Of a stretch of 64,000 nt of DNA, positions 9,783 to 21,741 are shown piece by piece. Made by a program: the position numbers and the translations under genes. Each line of letters begins with the position of its first letter. Position 1 is the first letter of the stretch. This DNA comes from Paraphysomonas bandaiensis (taxonomy: Eukaryota; Chrysophyceae): the NCBI GenBank assembly GCA_965644295.1, contig CBFFRP010000134.1, positions 124,001 through 188,000 of the forward strand. Direction: 5' to 3'. The notes below the pieces were generated by a model, which searched no databases, was not told the DNA's origin, and worked only from the letters and a program-made list of their open reading frames with translations.

Positions 9783-12584
9783 ATGAATCAGGAGATCATA
9801 GAGGAATATTTGGAGGAAGAATCCTTCAGAGAAGAGTTTCAGTGGGAGCAGAAGAGTGATGAGAGAGATGCGATTCCGGAAACTGCTGCTGATGTATCTG
9901 TTTCCGAAGGTAAAAAATAATTGATATATATGGTTGTTGTTATGTATATGTTTTAGAGCAATCAGTGTCTGGGAATAAAAGGAAGCGTGGCCCGCAGATT
10001 GCTACGATAAAGAAAATATTCAACCCAACAGGAACGCCGGGATGGTTGACCATCTTTGTTGGTGTGCCGATTTTGGAGCGAGCTATCAATATTTACGATG
10101 CGAGTGAGAAAAAGAAAGATATGGCTGATTGTTTGACGAATGTAAATGTGATTGGATATCCTCGTGGAGTGAAGGTGAAATTAATAATAGTCAAATATAT
10201 TACTCATTGTCACATACATACTATAGTTCAAGAAGAACAATCTTGATTATGACTCCAATACTTTTAAATTGTTATGTGAAAGGAGTGGTAACTACAAATC
10301 CAAAGAAACTGAGCTGCATGTACCTGTGAAAAGAACTACAACAAAACTTACAGGCTGTCAAGTATCCCTGACTTGTGTGAATGTCCTGAAGACGATCCAC
10401 TACGAGGACGATAATCATAACTCAGGGGTGTATATTATTGCCTTTCCGGAGTGTGACCATAACCATGATCTCACCTCGTCCCCTCAAGTAGAACTTGCCA
10501 CATATAGTCATCATGACGTGGAATCGTTTTGGGATCATGCTATAAAACTATTTAGAACAAACCAGTATAATCGGAGAGAGCTTATGGAATCTTTAATGGC
10601 TATGTCATCAACAAATAGTTCAATTATAGCACTAAACGAAATCACGGAGCATTCACTTTATATACGAATAATTCGTTTGACTGGATATGATCGTGTGATG
10701 TCTGAGGACACACAAGCCTTCATTCGTGAAATTAGAAGTGATCCGAAGAATTACTTCAAATGCGAGACTAGCGAGGGAAATGGGAACGGATATGTGACTA
10801 CTGCTGTGTTTGCATATTCTTGGGAAATTTCGATGGCGAGAGGTTGGCATGATGTTCATGGTTATGACGACAGCCATGATGTAACTAAATACGGTTATAA
10901 GGTGGGAACGTTTACTGGAGTAGATGCACATGATAAGACTTTCATGTTAGGCCACGTTCTGCAACTCTATTCGACGGTGCGCAGCTTTAAATTTGTGTGG
11001 ACGTGCTATTATGAGATATGCGGCAACCGGTTTGCTAAGATATTAATGACAGACCAGGATCCCCACATGGCCCAAGGTTTTAGAGAATGTTGCCGGGCAC
11101 TGAAGAGCGACAAAAATGCGTGCGATGCTGGTTCGTCTGGTTCTGTGGATAGTAGTCACCCCTCTCTACCTTCCAATGTTGAAATCCTCATACAAGAATT
11201 TATTGCACAGCCGAGTATTCTAACTATTAAGGAGCTCAAACAAATCTTAGTAGCTTATGGGGTCCAAGTTTCTGGGGCCAAAGATGTGTTGATTGACCGT
11301 GTGAACCATGCGATACAAGGATATACGCTTCCAGCGTATGAAGATTTTGAGACCAGTACTTCTATTAATGGTCAAACTACCAGACACCTATTTTGTGAAT
11401 GGCATGTAATTGACCGGAATGGTCCTAAGCACTTACGCCGTCATTTGAAAAGCGAAGATGTAGATGAAGTTATCAATATGCTCTGGCGCTTTTGCAAAAT
11501 TGATTGTATTCGTTCAGTTGGAGACAGAGCTGATCAACAGTGGACAGTAATTGTGGGGAAAATAAATGACGCAATCAACAGCAACATAATGAACCGAATT
11601 ACTATTACTAATACGAGGAAAGATGCAAACATGAATTTATGTAGATGTAATGTGTGTACCAAAAATTACCAGGTGTACTGTGCCTCTGTGTCTGCTGTTG
11701 TCTGCACTGATGTTCCTCTCCCTGCTACTACTACTTCTCTACGTGACCCTCACCCTGTCTCCGCTGATCCATTGCACTGCCGAATCCCTTGGGTGAACAC
11801 ATTACGCTCCATATGGCCGAGATTTGTACATAGATATATACTGATAGAGGAGTTACCAACAGTTGGTTGGCATTCATCCCAACGAAATGAAAGCATCAAT
11901 TCAATATTGGCAACTAGAACTACACATGCGACGACATTGGTCGATTTGGGAAATGAATTACTGAAACTCAGTAACCACCAGAAAAAATTGCACATGCAAA
12001 ATGAGAAAAGCGCGTTGAATAAACTCACCACCCATCTAGTATTGCTACCAGATGTCATGCGTTTGGAGAGTCAATTGTATAGGCCAGTCTATCTACGAAT
12101 TGAGAGACAAGCTCTATTATCACAAAAGTAAGTGCGTAATTATAATTACCTAGCTTTTTACAAATTTCTCTGACCCTAACTCATCAGGTATGACGTGGCC
12201 GTGATAGAATCAGGAGATGAATTCGAAGTAACTCTGGATCCATTTCACAGAAAAACCACTGACGATCTGTGGACATCAATGCCAAGGCGAGTTAGAACAC
12301 AGTGCATGTCCAATGGAAAGTACAAGATATCCTGCACCTGCGGCTACAGTGGACGGTGGCTTGTACCTTGTCGTCATTGGTTGGCTGTTGTATACGCGCG
12401 ATCAGAAATGAGACACATGCGGTCATACATTTCGTCTTTGGTTGGTGACAAGTGGAAAAATGTATTGGAGAGTGAAAATAGCGTGTCTGTCCACCACAAC
12501 AACAGCCCAGAGGTAGGTGAAGTTTGCTGTAATGCCCCTGTTAGAAATAAGGACAAGAGTCGAAAGGCGAGACAAGGCTATTAG
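9783..12584 (+). CDS. MULE transposase (FAR1-like) with inserted SAP domain
   Basis: Exons 9783-9909, 9957-10174, 10227-12127 and 12188-12584 encode 880 aa. The order of parts is: an acidic N terminus; a basic stretch 'KRKRG' near residue 50; a FAR1/WRKY-GCM1-type zinc DNA-binding region (about 115-190) with 'CERSGNYKSKE', 'TGC' and 'CDHNHDL' supplying C, C, H and H; the MULE catalytic core with its first acidic motif 'YDDSHDVTKYGYKVG' near 327 and the second 'MTDQDPHMAQGF' near 389; a SAP domain (about 445-480, 'LTIKELKQILVAYGVQVSG' then 'LIDRV'); 'FCEWHVIDRN'; 'SQRNESINS'; and a SWIM zinc finger near 800 (CTC, nine residues, CRH). The enzyme should cut and paste the surrounding element. The third catalytic acid was not pinned down. 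No frameshift or internal stop is seen. Confidence 0.92.
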
Positions 12585-13630
12585 GGCTAGCTATACATAT
12601 CGTACTACTGTATATATATGTATCATTAACGTAAATTGTAGCATTATTATATTGTTGGAAAATGTTGGAAAATATGTAAATAGATTGATTTTGGTTATTT
12701 TACTACTTATTTTATTATGCAATGCATATATGATGTTGTTGGAGTATAATAACTCGTACTGAAGTTGACTTTTTGTTCTAGACGTAAACCTTAAACTTGC
12801 TTAGTTGCACACATAACGTATTTTCAAGAAATAATTATAATTATTTATATGAACACTTCACATCATATTCATGTAGCATCTGGAAAACATCTGTTACCAT
12901 TAATATCTATCTGTTTATCATAATATGTTCACTGTCAATAACCTAAATCTTATATAGTCACACATCAGTACCTGAATTTACTTTCTTTATAACTATATAT
13001 ACCCGCTATATTAAAGTAAACTATGGGTAGATTTTACCTGTAGTGCATACTATTAACTCACTTTAATTGCACAATAGGTATCACATCATACTGCAGAACC
13101 CAACACATGTGTATCTCTTGTGCGTGGCCAGCAACCAAGCCCTAACTATATATATATTATATATTACCCACACAATAATTGTGTGACCCACACATGATTA
13201 CTATACCACATATTCTACGTGAGATGGGGGTGTAAACCTGTGTATGTTTTGTGCAAATTTAAAGCACTAGGAACACAACTTATGTAGATACGGTGACTAG
13301 GTTGATGAATGAGGTGATTCATGCAGACATAGGAACAAATGGAGATACACAGCCACACAGACAGGGGGCATAGGGGGGCCATTGGAGCAAATGTTACAAT
13401 TTTTATATTGTAGAACTATAATGAATGTGTTTTAAGTGAGACATTTATCAACTATCGAAAGGCATGACATACATATTGCTAAGTAAAGAGATATATAGTG
13501 TAATGGAATTTAGATTGGGACCTCTTATGTTTATTGAGTAAATGATGCTTCGTATTACGAGTCACTTTTATTTCAGATAAGGTGATTCACTGAACTCTCA
13601 ATTACATAGAATAGTGATCAGCATTTTCCA
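12585..13630. other. Non-coding interior of the MULE
   Basis: An AT-rich kilobase between the 3' ends of the two transposon genes, with no supported coding frame. It holds a segment (about 13045-13115, 'ACTATTAACTCACTTTAATT') that recurs at about 15010-15085 outside the element. Confidence 0.6.
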
Positions 13631-14096
13631 TTATGCTCTCTCGGAGGTATCTCGCCTGAAGAAGCGTGCATTCTCGCCTTTCCCGTTGCGAGGCTTACAG
13701 CTACACGAGAAAAAAATGCCTACTCTGCTACTATAGGGCGTTGCGTAGACTTTATTTTTACAGTGTGTGCATATGACGAATTTATTTAGGGGGTCCTCCT
13801 TGGATGGCTCGGATGAGGAGGATGAGCTTTCGCTCTCCACCGCGTCTCTTTTCCTTTTCTTATCAGTGGATTCTTCTTTGAAACATGCATATATAGTTAG
13901 ATTTAAATCGTAGTATAGGAAACTTACTAATGGAAGAATCTCCCCTTTCCTCTGACTCTTCCTTGAGGGGTTCTTCCTCCAAAGATTCCCCTGTTATGAG
14001 AGAAATCACAACTCTCGCATTTCCCCTTTCCTGAAACTCCTCTCTGAAGGATTCTTCCTCCGAAAACTCATAGATGTGTGGTTCCTGTTGATTCAT
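13631..14096 (-). CDS. MULE accessory protein, GRF-like zinc finger
   Basis: Two exons, 14096-13928 and 13875-13631, with a GTAAGT...CAAAG intron. The N terminus (MNQ, then a 'SEEESFREEFQERG' stretch) is homologous to that of the transposase at the other end of the element, so the shared start lies inside the TIR duplication. The middle is Glu/Ser-rich with 'DKKRKRD', a likely nuclear signal. The C terminus holds 'CTHCKNKVYATPYSSRVG', then 'FFSCSC' and 'FFRRD'. That spacing resembles a GRF zinc finger (two Cys, Thr, G-x-FF-x-C, FF-x-x-D), although the usual Trp is missing. The role is unknown; DNA or RNA binding that assists transposition is an inference. Confidence 0.75.
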
Positions 14097-14461
14097 TTTA
14101 TAACAAACAATAATAATGAGTACCAAACCTTATTTGATAAGAACAATTCGTAGTGTATATGGACTGATAGAAGATAACACTTGAATTGGACTGAGTGTAT
14201 ATGTGCCTTGTGCCTTGTATTGATATCCTACGACAAAGTGTGTGTATGTATATATATCTATATGTATGTATGTCGTGTTAGTGTAGTGTATGGAGTATAC
14301 ATATGTGTACTCTGCTGTATATATGGTAGAGTGTGAGACAGTGTGAAATCAAGTAATCGAAATGTTGGAGTAGGAAGATTCATTTTTTTACGTATTTCAC
14401 GGTATTACTGGTATTACGTTTCCAGGTCAGATTCCATTCCCTGGTTTCCTGTACGCCACCC
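14097..14461 (-). repeat. Right terminal inverted repeat
   Basis: Inverted partner of the left TIR, ending CCTGTACGCCACCC at 14461. It carries the 5' region of the accessory gene on the minus strand. Confidence 0.88.
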
Positions 14462-14469
14462 GGCTTAGG
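14462..14469. repeat. MULE target-site duplication, right
   Basis: GGCTTAGG, identical to 9423-9430. Confidence 0.93.
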
Positions 14470-15820
14470 AGTGAGTTGGTATAGTACTCCAGTAGACTAC
14501 AGCGGAATACCATACCTTCTAAACACTGGCCAATGATAAGGTCGAAATAGATATTGATAGGCTGATATGTAGTACAGTGCAGCTTTTCATAGTTAACGAG
14601 CAGCAGAGAGTGCTGAGACATACACGCACATGAAACAGAGACAGAGACAGAGTTCATCGGCGTGGTGGCGCTAATATGTAGATGTAGAGGGGAGTACAAC
14701 ATGATAAATGGTGAAGTGCTTATGACTGAAACAGTAGACCAACGAGTGTAGCGAGACAGTTGTGCCGGAAAGTAGCTATTCATTGTTAAAGATCATAGAG
14801 TGCTAGAGAAATATGAAGCCGAGCCAGGAGTCATATATCTGATGAAGAAGGGGTCATCAATGGAGACTCAAGCAGTAGGAAGCTTTCAACACTGGCAAGG
14901 CATCGTCTCAGAATATTGTCTCAGGCGGAATGCTGCGGACAATCAGTAACTGAATTCAATTCCTTTGTAGCTATAATCACCCGTTACACCTATGAGTTGA
15001 CTTTATCTATTGCACACTATTAACTCACTTCAATTGCACAATATATATCACATCATATTGCAGAACTCAACAAGCAGATACTTTTCTGCCACTCACTTGT
15101 GTGGTACAAAGCGTTAAATAGTAGGATATCAAAGGGAAGCACTAACTCTTAAATGCCTATTGCTAAAATTAAGACATTCACAACTTAAGAAATATCAAAT
15201 TAAACCTTTTTACTTAAGAATGTAGATTGATTATTGATACAAGGGCAATTTTTATCTTCCGCTAATTCCACCTACTACATTTATGAGCCACGTCCGACTT
15301 TTTTAATTTACCAAACGGATTTCAGACTTGTCCCCGAAGACGAAGTTGCGCGTATAAAACCTGGTAGTGGAGTGGATTGTGGCGTATGAGCAGCGGCATG
15401 GCAGGCTGGTAGAGCGGGCGATAGTCTATCATACCATGAACCATGAATGTATGATATATATATACTATACACGCACTATTTGTGGAATATATAATATATA
15501 TAGCAAAAGCATTCTACAATGTTGTTTTACTTGAAGTAATATTTTCTGATATTAGACTACTACTTATACAAAAAGTTTGAATTAGATGGAATCAATTCAG
15601 CACAAACCAGCAAACCAGTACGGGTACGGGTCACCACAGGCATCATTCCCAAGTTGCCCAACAATACTAGTAGATAAGCAATGCAATCTACACAATAGAA
15701 AGACCAATAAGTTTATCCTGATCTCATGTTAGTGTTACAAGAGTATAAGATATGTCAAATTCCACAACACCAAAGACGACTATTGCAAATACCCTACATC
15801 GGTGGTAACATGCGACATAT
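14470..15820. other. Intergenic with old repeat fragments
   Basis: No gene is supported. About 14765-14990 contains a repeat ('GGAGACTCAAGCAGTAGGAA' followed by CTTTCAACACTGGC) shared with about 51690-51850. About 15010-15085 matches a segment inside the MULE. The 118-codon minus frame at 14427-14783 runs across the transposon edge and is not credible. Confidence 0.55.
14765..14990 (+). repeat. Dispersed repeat, second copy near 51670-51860
   Basis: Both copies read 'AGCTATTCAT' ... 'AGAGTGCTAGA' ... 'GGAGACTCAAGCAGTAGGAA' (G for C in the other copy) ... 'CAGGCGGA'. The order is collinear with indels. No termini were defined. Confidence 0.65.
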
Positions 15821-16735
15821 CTACACACTGCCTTTCAACTTCTTCGCTGGAGACCCAGGAAGAGGAGTGAGCTCATCACCGGTCTTTCCATTACCAAACT
15901 CCTCCACTCCCCTATTACAGAGACGGAATATACATCATCATTATGGTGAAACGTGTGCTAATCAGAATACTTACCGTCTAAGCTGGGTAATGGCAGTGGC
16001 AGGGTCCTCCGCCTTGAATACGGAGCTGCCAGCAACGATCATATTCGCTCCTGCAGAGGCAGCCTGCTCAATAGTAGATGGGGAAAGACCACCGTCCACT
16101 TCGATGTTCAACAACGGATATCGGTCCCGCAAGAATGCGACCTTGGGCATCATATCGCTCATGAAGGACTGGCCTCCGAATCCTGGCTCCACAGTCATCA
16201 CTAAAACCTGATCTAGGTGCTCCATATAGGGGAGAACTGCATCCACAGGAGTTTGTGGCTTAATCGCAAGGCCAACTTTCATACCCTTGCTCTTGACTGC
16301 TGATATTACAGCTCCCACATCCACTCCATTCTCTTTCACCTCCACATGAAATGTAAAATTATTAGTCCCTGCATCAGCCATATCATCCACCCATTTCTCT
16401 GGATTACTAACCATAAGATGAACATCAAAGACACCATCATTGTGTTTGCGGAGACACTTTATCACTGGGGCACCAAATGTCAAACTGCATAACAGTGTCA
16501 ATAGATATAGAATGAGATGCTTGTATAGTTACTTTGGCACAAAATGTCCATCCATTACATCAATATGAAGGAAATCTGCTCCACCATCAAGTACACGTGA
16601 ACTCTCAGATGCTAATGATGATAAATCACATGCTAGAAGTGATGGACCAATCAAAGCTGGACAATTATGTACCCTATCAATAGATTGGATGATATATAAT
16701 GCAGTCAGATGTCAGGTTAAGTATACGTACCTCAT
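15821..16735 (-). CDS. RPE: Ribulose-phosphate 3-epimerase
   Basis: Exons 16735-16731 (only five bases, ATGAG), 16673-16533, 16484-15975 and 15911-15821 encode 248 aa, a normal length. The enzyme interconverts D-ribulose 5-phosphate and D-xylulose 5-phosphate in the pentose phosphate pathway (and Calvin cycle where present), in the TIM-barrel fold. Signature segments are '[11 protein letters not shown]', '[13 protein letters not shown]' (metal-binding His and Asp), '[13 protein letters not shown]', 'GLAIKPQTP', '[13 protein letters not shown]' and '[12 protein letters not shown]', ending '[12 protein letters not shown]' for phosphate binding. The start was chosen because the tiny first exon splices in phase onto '[13 protein letters not shown]'. 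No transit peptide is seen, so it is probably cytosolic. Head-to-head with the L7 gene. Confidence 0.95.
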
Positions 16736-17231
16736 GACTATTGGTCGAAGTATTCGAATAAGATGTACTTTACACACTTTGATTGGTGTATATGAATGAA
16801 GTGTTTATTACACTATGGGACTTCTATTACCTTACTTCACCTTCTACACAGCAGTGTGATGTTGTAGTAAGATCGGAGATTTCAGTGTCTAGTTTCCTTT
16901 TTTATAAAAAAGCCGTATTTTAGTATTTCTATGTATAGTATTTCAGGTTTATTTTGATCTACAGTATGATTGTACAGAATTCTCAACAACAGGGATATAC
17001 ACATACAACTTACTTCGTACTTCGTACATACACCATGAGTACGGTATATACAACTCTATACATAAAACCAATTCCCTCCAAATGAAAACTGAAAATGACC
17101 TTGTAAGATTCCATAATGTTATAGTTGTGTGGTGTGATTTTTGCCTCTATAAACACTCACAGGAAGAGTATGTGTATGTGTTGATCAATAGGAGCATAGT
17201 GTCAAATTGGTGTTGTTAATTATTGGAAAGT
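16736..17231. promoter_or_regulatory. Shared promoter region, RPE / RPL7
   Basis: A 496-bp gap between divergent start codons. It contains a short 'TACTTCGTACTTCGTACATA' direct repeat near 17010 and no conserved frame. A bidirectional promoter is inferred. Confidence 0.4.
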
Positions 17232-18056
17232 ATGGCTGGTGTTGTTCCCGAATCATTTAAAAAGAAGCAGGCTCGTGATGCCGAATTGGCTGCTGCAGCC
17301 AATAAGGCCGCTCAGGATGCTGAGAAGGTTAAAATAAACTGATAATAATAGTTTTATTTTACATATATGATCATCAGGCTATGGCTCAGTTCAATAAGGA
17401 CATCTACGCCAAAGCTGAGGCTTATGCAACTGAGTATGAGCAGGTAGAGTGTTTTAGTGTTACATATCAGAGTTATGACATGTTTTGTGCAGCTTGAGAA
17501 GACTGCTATTGATAACCGCCGCCAGGCTAAAGCCAGTGGTCAGCTCTACGTCCCTGATGAAGCCAAGGTTGTCTTTGTTGTCCGTATCCGTGGTACCATT
17601 GGTGTTTCTCCTAAGGTGAAGAAGATCTTGCGCCTTTTCAGATTGCGCCAGATTAACAATGCCACCTTTGTGCGTGTCAACGCTGCCACCACTAAGATGC
17701 TTCGTCTCATTGAGCCCTTCATTGCCTATGGCAACCCCAACCTAAAGTCTGTGAGAGAGCTCATCTACAAGCGTGGATATGGCAAGGTTAGCGGACAGCG
17801 CGTTCCTCTTAGCTCCAACACTGTCGTCAGTGCCGCCCTTGGTGAATATGGCATCGTCTGCGTTGAGGATCTTATCCATGAGATTTTCACTGTTGGTCCC
17901 CACTTCAAGGAGGCCGCCAACTTCCTCTGGCCCTTCAAGCTTAACACCCCCCGTAAAGGATACCCCGGCAGAAAGAAGTTGATCCACTTCAACGAGAATG
18001 GCGCCTGTGGAATGCAGGGAGATAAGATCAACCACCTCATCAAGAAAATGATTTAG
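17232..18056 (+). CDS. RPL7: Large-subunit ribosomal protein L7 (uL30)
   Basis: Exons 17232-17327, 17378-17443 and 17493-18056 encode 241 aa, the usual size for eukaryotic L7. The charged N-terminal extension 'PESFKKKQARDAEL' leads into the uL30 core: 'VFVVRIRGTIGVSPKVKKIL', 'FVRVNAATTKMLRLIEPFIA', 'YGNPNLKSVRELIYKRGYG', 'EYGIVCVEDLIHEIFTVG', and the end 'GGR/GKK-type' tail 'YPGRKKLIHFNENG' then 'NHLIKKMI'. Codon use in exon 3 is richer in C-ending codons than most of the window, as expected for a highly expressed gene. Confidence 0.97.
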
Positions 18057-19119
18057 ATACCACCTCCATGAGTATATAAGTCAGTAATAAACAGCACCGC
18101 CTAGTAATATTTCGTTATTGTGTTTGAGTGTGGGTAATGTAGTCTAGATACTAACTACTTGCTACGTTGTTGATATGCCATCCAATTAAACGGACTGCAT
18201 TGCTACTTCTACGACCACACTGTCTTTGAGATTTTAGATACAAGTCACCAATCACGATATTGTCTCAATTATTAGTGACAATGAACTCAATATGAAACAC
18301 TACTCTTAAGTGCCGCAATCAACAGAGATGTGGCATGGAAGCGAAATCTCAAAGAATCTTTAGTATTTTGAGTATCTTTCATCTGAAAAATCAGTTAGCT
18401 CTAGTATCAATTTAACGGTAATGATGTAAACCAATAATTCATTCATGGATACTAAAAAAGCATTGCAATAACACAGCATTATTACAACGTTTCGAGTTTT
18501 CTTTTTTGTCACTCAGATTGTCTGTGCTACTACATGTATAATTTGTTTAGTTTTGCTGTTTGAGCAATTAAAAGCTGCAATTCTAAAGATATTGGAATTA
18601 TGACCGATAGCCGAAGAATACAGTAGTGGCTAACAGTATTATGAGAACTAGCAACATGATAGCTACTGTTGAAATATTGATCATACGATGTCAGATCGTA
18701 CGAGAAATGATAGGTCGTAGAGAAAACATGAAATTGATGAATGAGAAGAGATATTGATTATAATACTTATAACAAGGTTAATGAGTGAATATACTTAACT
18801 TATAGTAAATCGTCCAATTGTGTCATAACTTGACATAATTTAATTTGTTGAAGCAAAGTTAAGTCGTCAGACTAGGCCCATTATCATTACATTCGCAATT
18901 ATGCTATATTACATAAGGCATCAGTATAAAGTGTTCCGGTGCGACCATTCACGTTAACGTAGTTTTAAAACATACGGAGGCCAGTTTAACAAAATCAATA
19001 TGATATTAACAGTGGTTAGAACTTGATGAAAAGTAGTACTCATTCCTACATTTCACACATGCAATCACATAAGTTGCTACCTGAACCTAACAGAGAATCA
19101 ACAATAATCTAAATGAAAT
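18057..19119. other. Intergenic, nothing recognised
   Basis: Tail-to-tail gap between L7 and BBS2. AT-rich, no open frame above about 60 codons, no tRNA or repeat recognised. Confidence 0.6.
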
Positions 19120-21741
19120 CTATTTCCTTATTCCCTGAGGTGGGGTGTCATAGCCTTGCTTTATGATTCGGAATAGAGATTGCATATTATTGGCCTTGAC
19201 AGCAACCCTACAATCTGTGATTACTCTTGTCTTAGCAGCCCCAATTCTGAGATTAGCAGCTTTCTGAATCATCTGGTTGACCTCCTTGAGTGCCGCCAGA
19301 AGCCCTTCATGACTGGACGCGCGGTTATTGTACCCACCTATCAACTGGTTGTTAAGGCCGTATAAGTCGGTATAAGCGCGACACATGGTCTCCATGTCGT
19401 TCATCAATCTAGCGTCTTCAGCACGTACTATCAATGCCTGTACAGATAAAGCGGTGTCAGTCATTAACGTGTACGTGGTCCACACAGTGGGGCTCTCACC
19501 TTAACGCGTTGCGAGTCATCTGCCATATCTGCTGCCATTCGAATTCTCAGAGCATTGAACTCTGCCACTCTTCGAAGTACCTGCAAAAACAAGTAACAAT
19601 CGCATCAGAGACATAACAGTACTAGATTTGTCACTTACATCCTCAAGCTGCTCCATCTCCTGTGGAAACTCAACAAAAGAATCAAGCTCAGAAATCTTGA
19701 AGAATTTGGCTATGTCCTGCACTACATCCGCGGCGAGCTCCATATTATCGCATCTAACCTGTACACCGATACCACCCTCTTCCTTTGTTGCTAACAGGAA
19801 TAGTGGAATGCCTTCTGTGGCAGTTTGGGAGCTCTCAGCTTGACCCAAAGCGGGACTCACGGATATGAAGTGCATACGCAACTTATCTTGCGCAATCTGC
19901 AACACCACATCACATATCGTCAAATAACATAATAACGTAATTGCGTACCTTCGGACTCGAAAAGAGAATAAATGAGGACTGCATCCACGACACGAAACGA
20001 GACAAGTCTTCATTGATTCGGAAGTCGACGTGAGAAACGGGGGCCGTCACTTGATTTGCCTCCGTTAGCTGCGCGAAAGATGCAAACTTTGGAACAGAAA
20101 TCATTTCCTCAAAGACATGCATATTATTGTTAAACCCTCGTACAGCAACGTGCGTCTATTAGACGTAACGATGGTTAGCGTGAAGCAGGAATAAGATCAA
20201 AAAGTACCTGAATGCGGAGACAACAGGGAGCATTGCGGAGCGGTCGAATCAACACAGATGATTGTCGAGTCGGAAGAGAGGGAGTCACGGTCAGTATTTC
20301 GCTACCCGAGAGAATAACGCTCTCTAAAATTTCAGTGTGGGACAGAGTATGCATCACCGCAAAAACATACCTAGGTCAATCACAATAACACTGGCCACTT
20401 GGACATCAGTGGAGGCCTCCACGGTAAGCAAAACTCCCTTGCGCAGCGGATCTGCCACTAAAGAGTACGATAAATTCGTGTCCGGAGGTAAACTCCCTGG
20501 AGAAGCCGAATCTCCTGTCTTAATGTTCTTGATGTTTTTTTCTATTGCCCGCAGCTCGTTGGACAGCTCCACCTTACGCTTCTGCATTTCGTCTAGCACC
20601 TTCTGGTCCCCTGTTGGCTCTGCAGAAGCATTTCCCTCGGATACATTAGACGGAAGAAGTTCGAAGTCCGCAGGGAGAAATCCACTTATTTCACCACTGG
20701 TGGTACACACAATTAGTTCTTGTTTACCATCAAGCCGGTAATCACCGCAGAGCAGGGATGCGATAGGGGATGAAAATGTGGATTTGTAAAGGGTCTCTCC
20801 ATTCTCTACATTGCGCACATTTAATTGACCACTGCTCCACCCTGATATAATCTCCGGAACACCGTCGGAGTTCAGATCATACGCAGCTAGGGCTGTCACT
20901 TTATTTTTAGTTTTCACGCGCCACAAACGGTTTCGCGGCCCTGTGTACACACCTACTGTACCGTTTGCTAGCCCGTACCCAAAGAGGGATTTGTCCACTG
21001 GGTGCAAGAAGTCTACCTTGTCCGCTTCAGTCTGTTCGCACATCAATTCCTCATTCTGAAAAAAACGAATTTCATAGTCTTCTGACCCAACCACTAGCTC
21101 ATTCAAACCGTCGTTGTTAACGTCGCACAGGGTCATAGCAGACACGTTATCTCCAGTTACCGTCCAGAAAGACTCTGCACCGACATCGGTAAAGCCCAAA
21201 ACAGAACAATTCCCACCAGCAAATGCCAGAGGACGCATATTAGATAATCGACCAACAGTCAGTGAATTCACACCGTCAGGGACCTCGCGGAAAAACACAT
21301 CTGAGTTTCGCTCTACATCGTAGGCAAGTAATGTACTCTGTGTACCAACAAACAAGAGATCTTTCCCAGGTTGATCAGATTCATCCCGAATATTACCTAC
21401 AAACAACATTATTCCACATAGATGAATAACATGACAGAAAACCTGAAGCGATTGCAGTTATTTTCTTATTAAAATTTAAAAATCTCGTATGGGGCATCTC
21501 TCCATTCCTCTGCTCAGTGTCATGAGGGGAATGAAGGAGAATCTTGCCTCCAGTAGTAGCCATAGCAAGAGATGGTTTTCCATCATCATCTATTGTATGA
21601 AGAGTTAATTAGTTCTATATGTATGTATGTATATATATGTGTGTGTGTATACACTGTACACTGATGCAACTCACATGTTCCAAATGTAACAAACTTCTGA
21701 TTGATTTGATGGCCGATACTAAACTTAAATGCAGGCAGCAT
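19120..21741 (-). CDS. BBS2: BBSome subunit BBS2
   Basis: Eight exons: 21741-21675, 21589-21443, 21396-20371, 20323-20208, 20155-19949, 19896-19639, 19580-19500 and 19437-19120, giving 739 aa, close to the normal BBS2 length. BBS2 is a core part of the BBSome, the coat that moves membrane proteins into and out of cilia. The N-terminal beta-propeller is clear: 'LLFVGTQSTLLAYDVERNSD', 'FWTVTGDNVSAMTLCDVNND', 'ELVVGSEDYEIRFF', 'FGYGLANGTVGVYTG', 'AYDLNSDGVPEIISGWSSG'. A coiled segment around residues 330-360 follows, then the GAE/platform part, and a helical C terminus with 'ADMADDSQRVK', 'VRAEDARLMNDMETM' and 'RVITDCRVAVKANNMQSLFR'. Together with CFAP96 it shows that cilia are present. Confidence 0.95.

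Larger units (their letters stand above)
9431..14461. mobile_element. Complete Mutator-like transposon (MULE), 5031 bp
   Basis: The left end GGGTGGCGTACAGG is matched exactly, in inverted orientation, by CCTGTACGCCACCC at the right end, and an 8-bp duplication GGCTTAGG flanks both. The inverted repeats are identical for about the first 180 bp, diverge, and then become similar again up to and into the first codons of the two genes. Inside are a four-exon transposase gene (+), roughly 1 kb of non-coding DNA, and a small two-exon gene (-). The two genes converge. Intact TIRs, intact target duplication and open reading frames suggest recent activity. Eight bases is at the short end for MULEs (commonly 8-11). 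Confidence 0.93.

Noticed and set aside
14427-14783. 118-codon minus-strand frame
   Set aside because: Crosses the transposon boundary and its target duplication, so it cannot be an old gene; no domain.
15380-15440. Possible tRNA suggested by 'GGCTGGTAGAGCGGGCGATAG'
   Set aside because: The D-arm-like word is not followed by an anticodon arm or a T arm with a B box in the right place.
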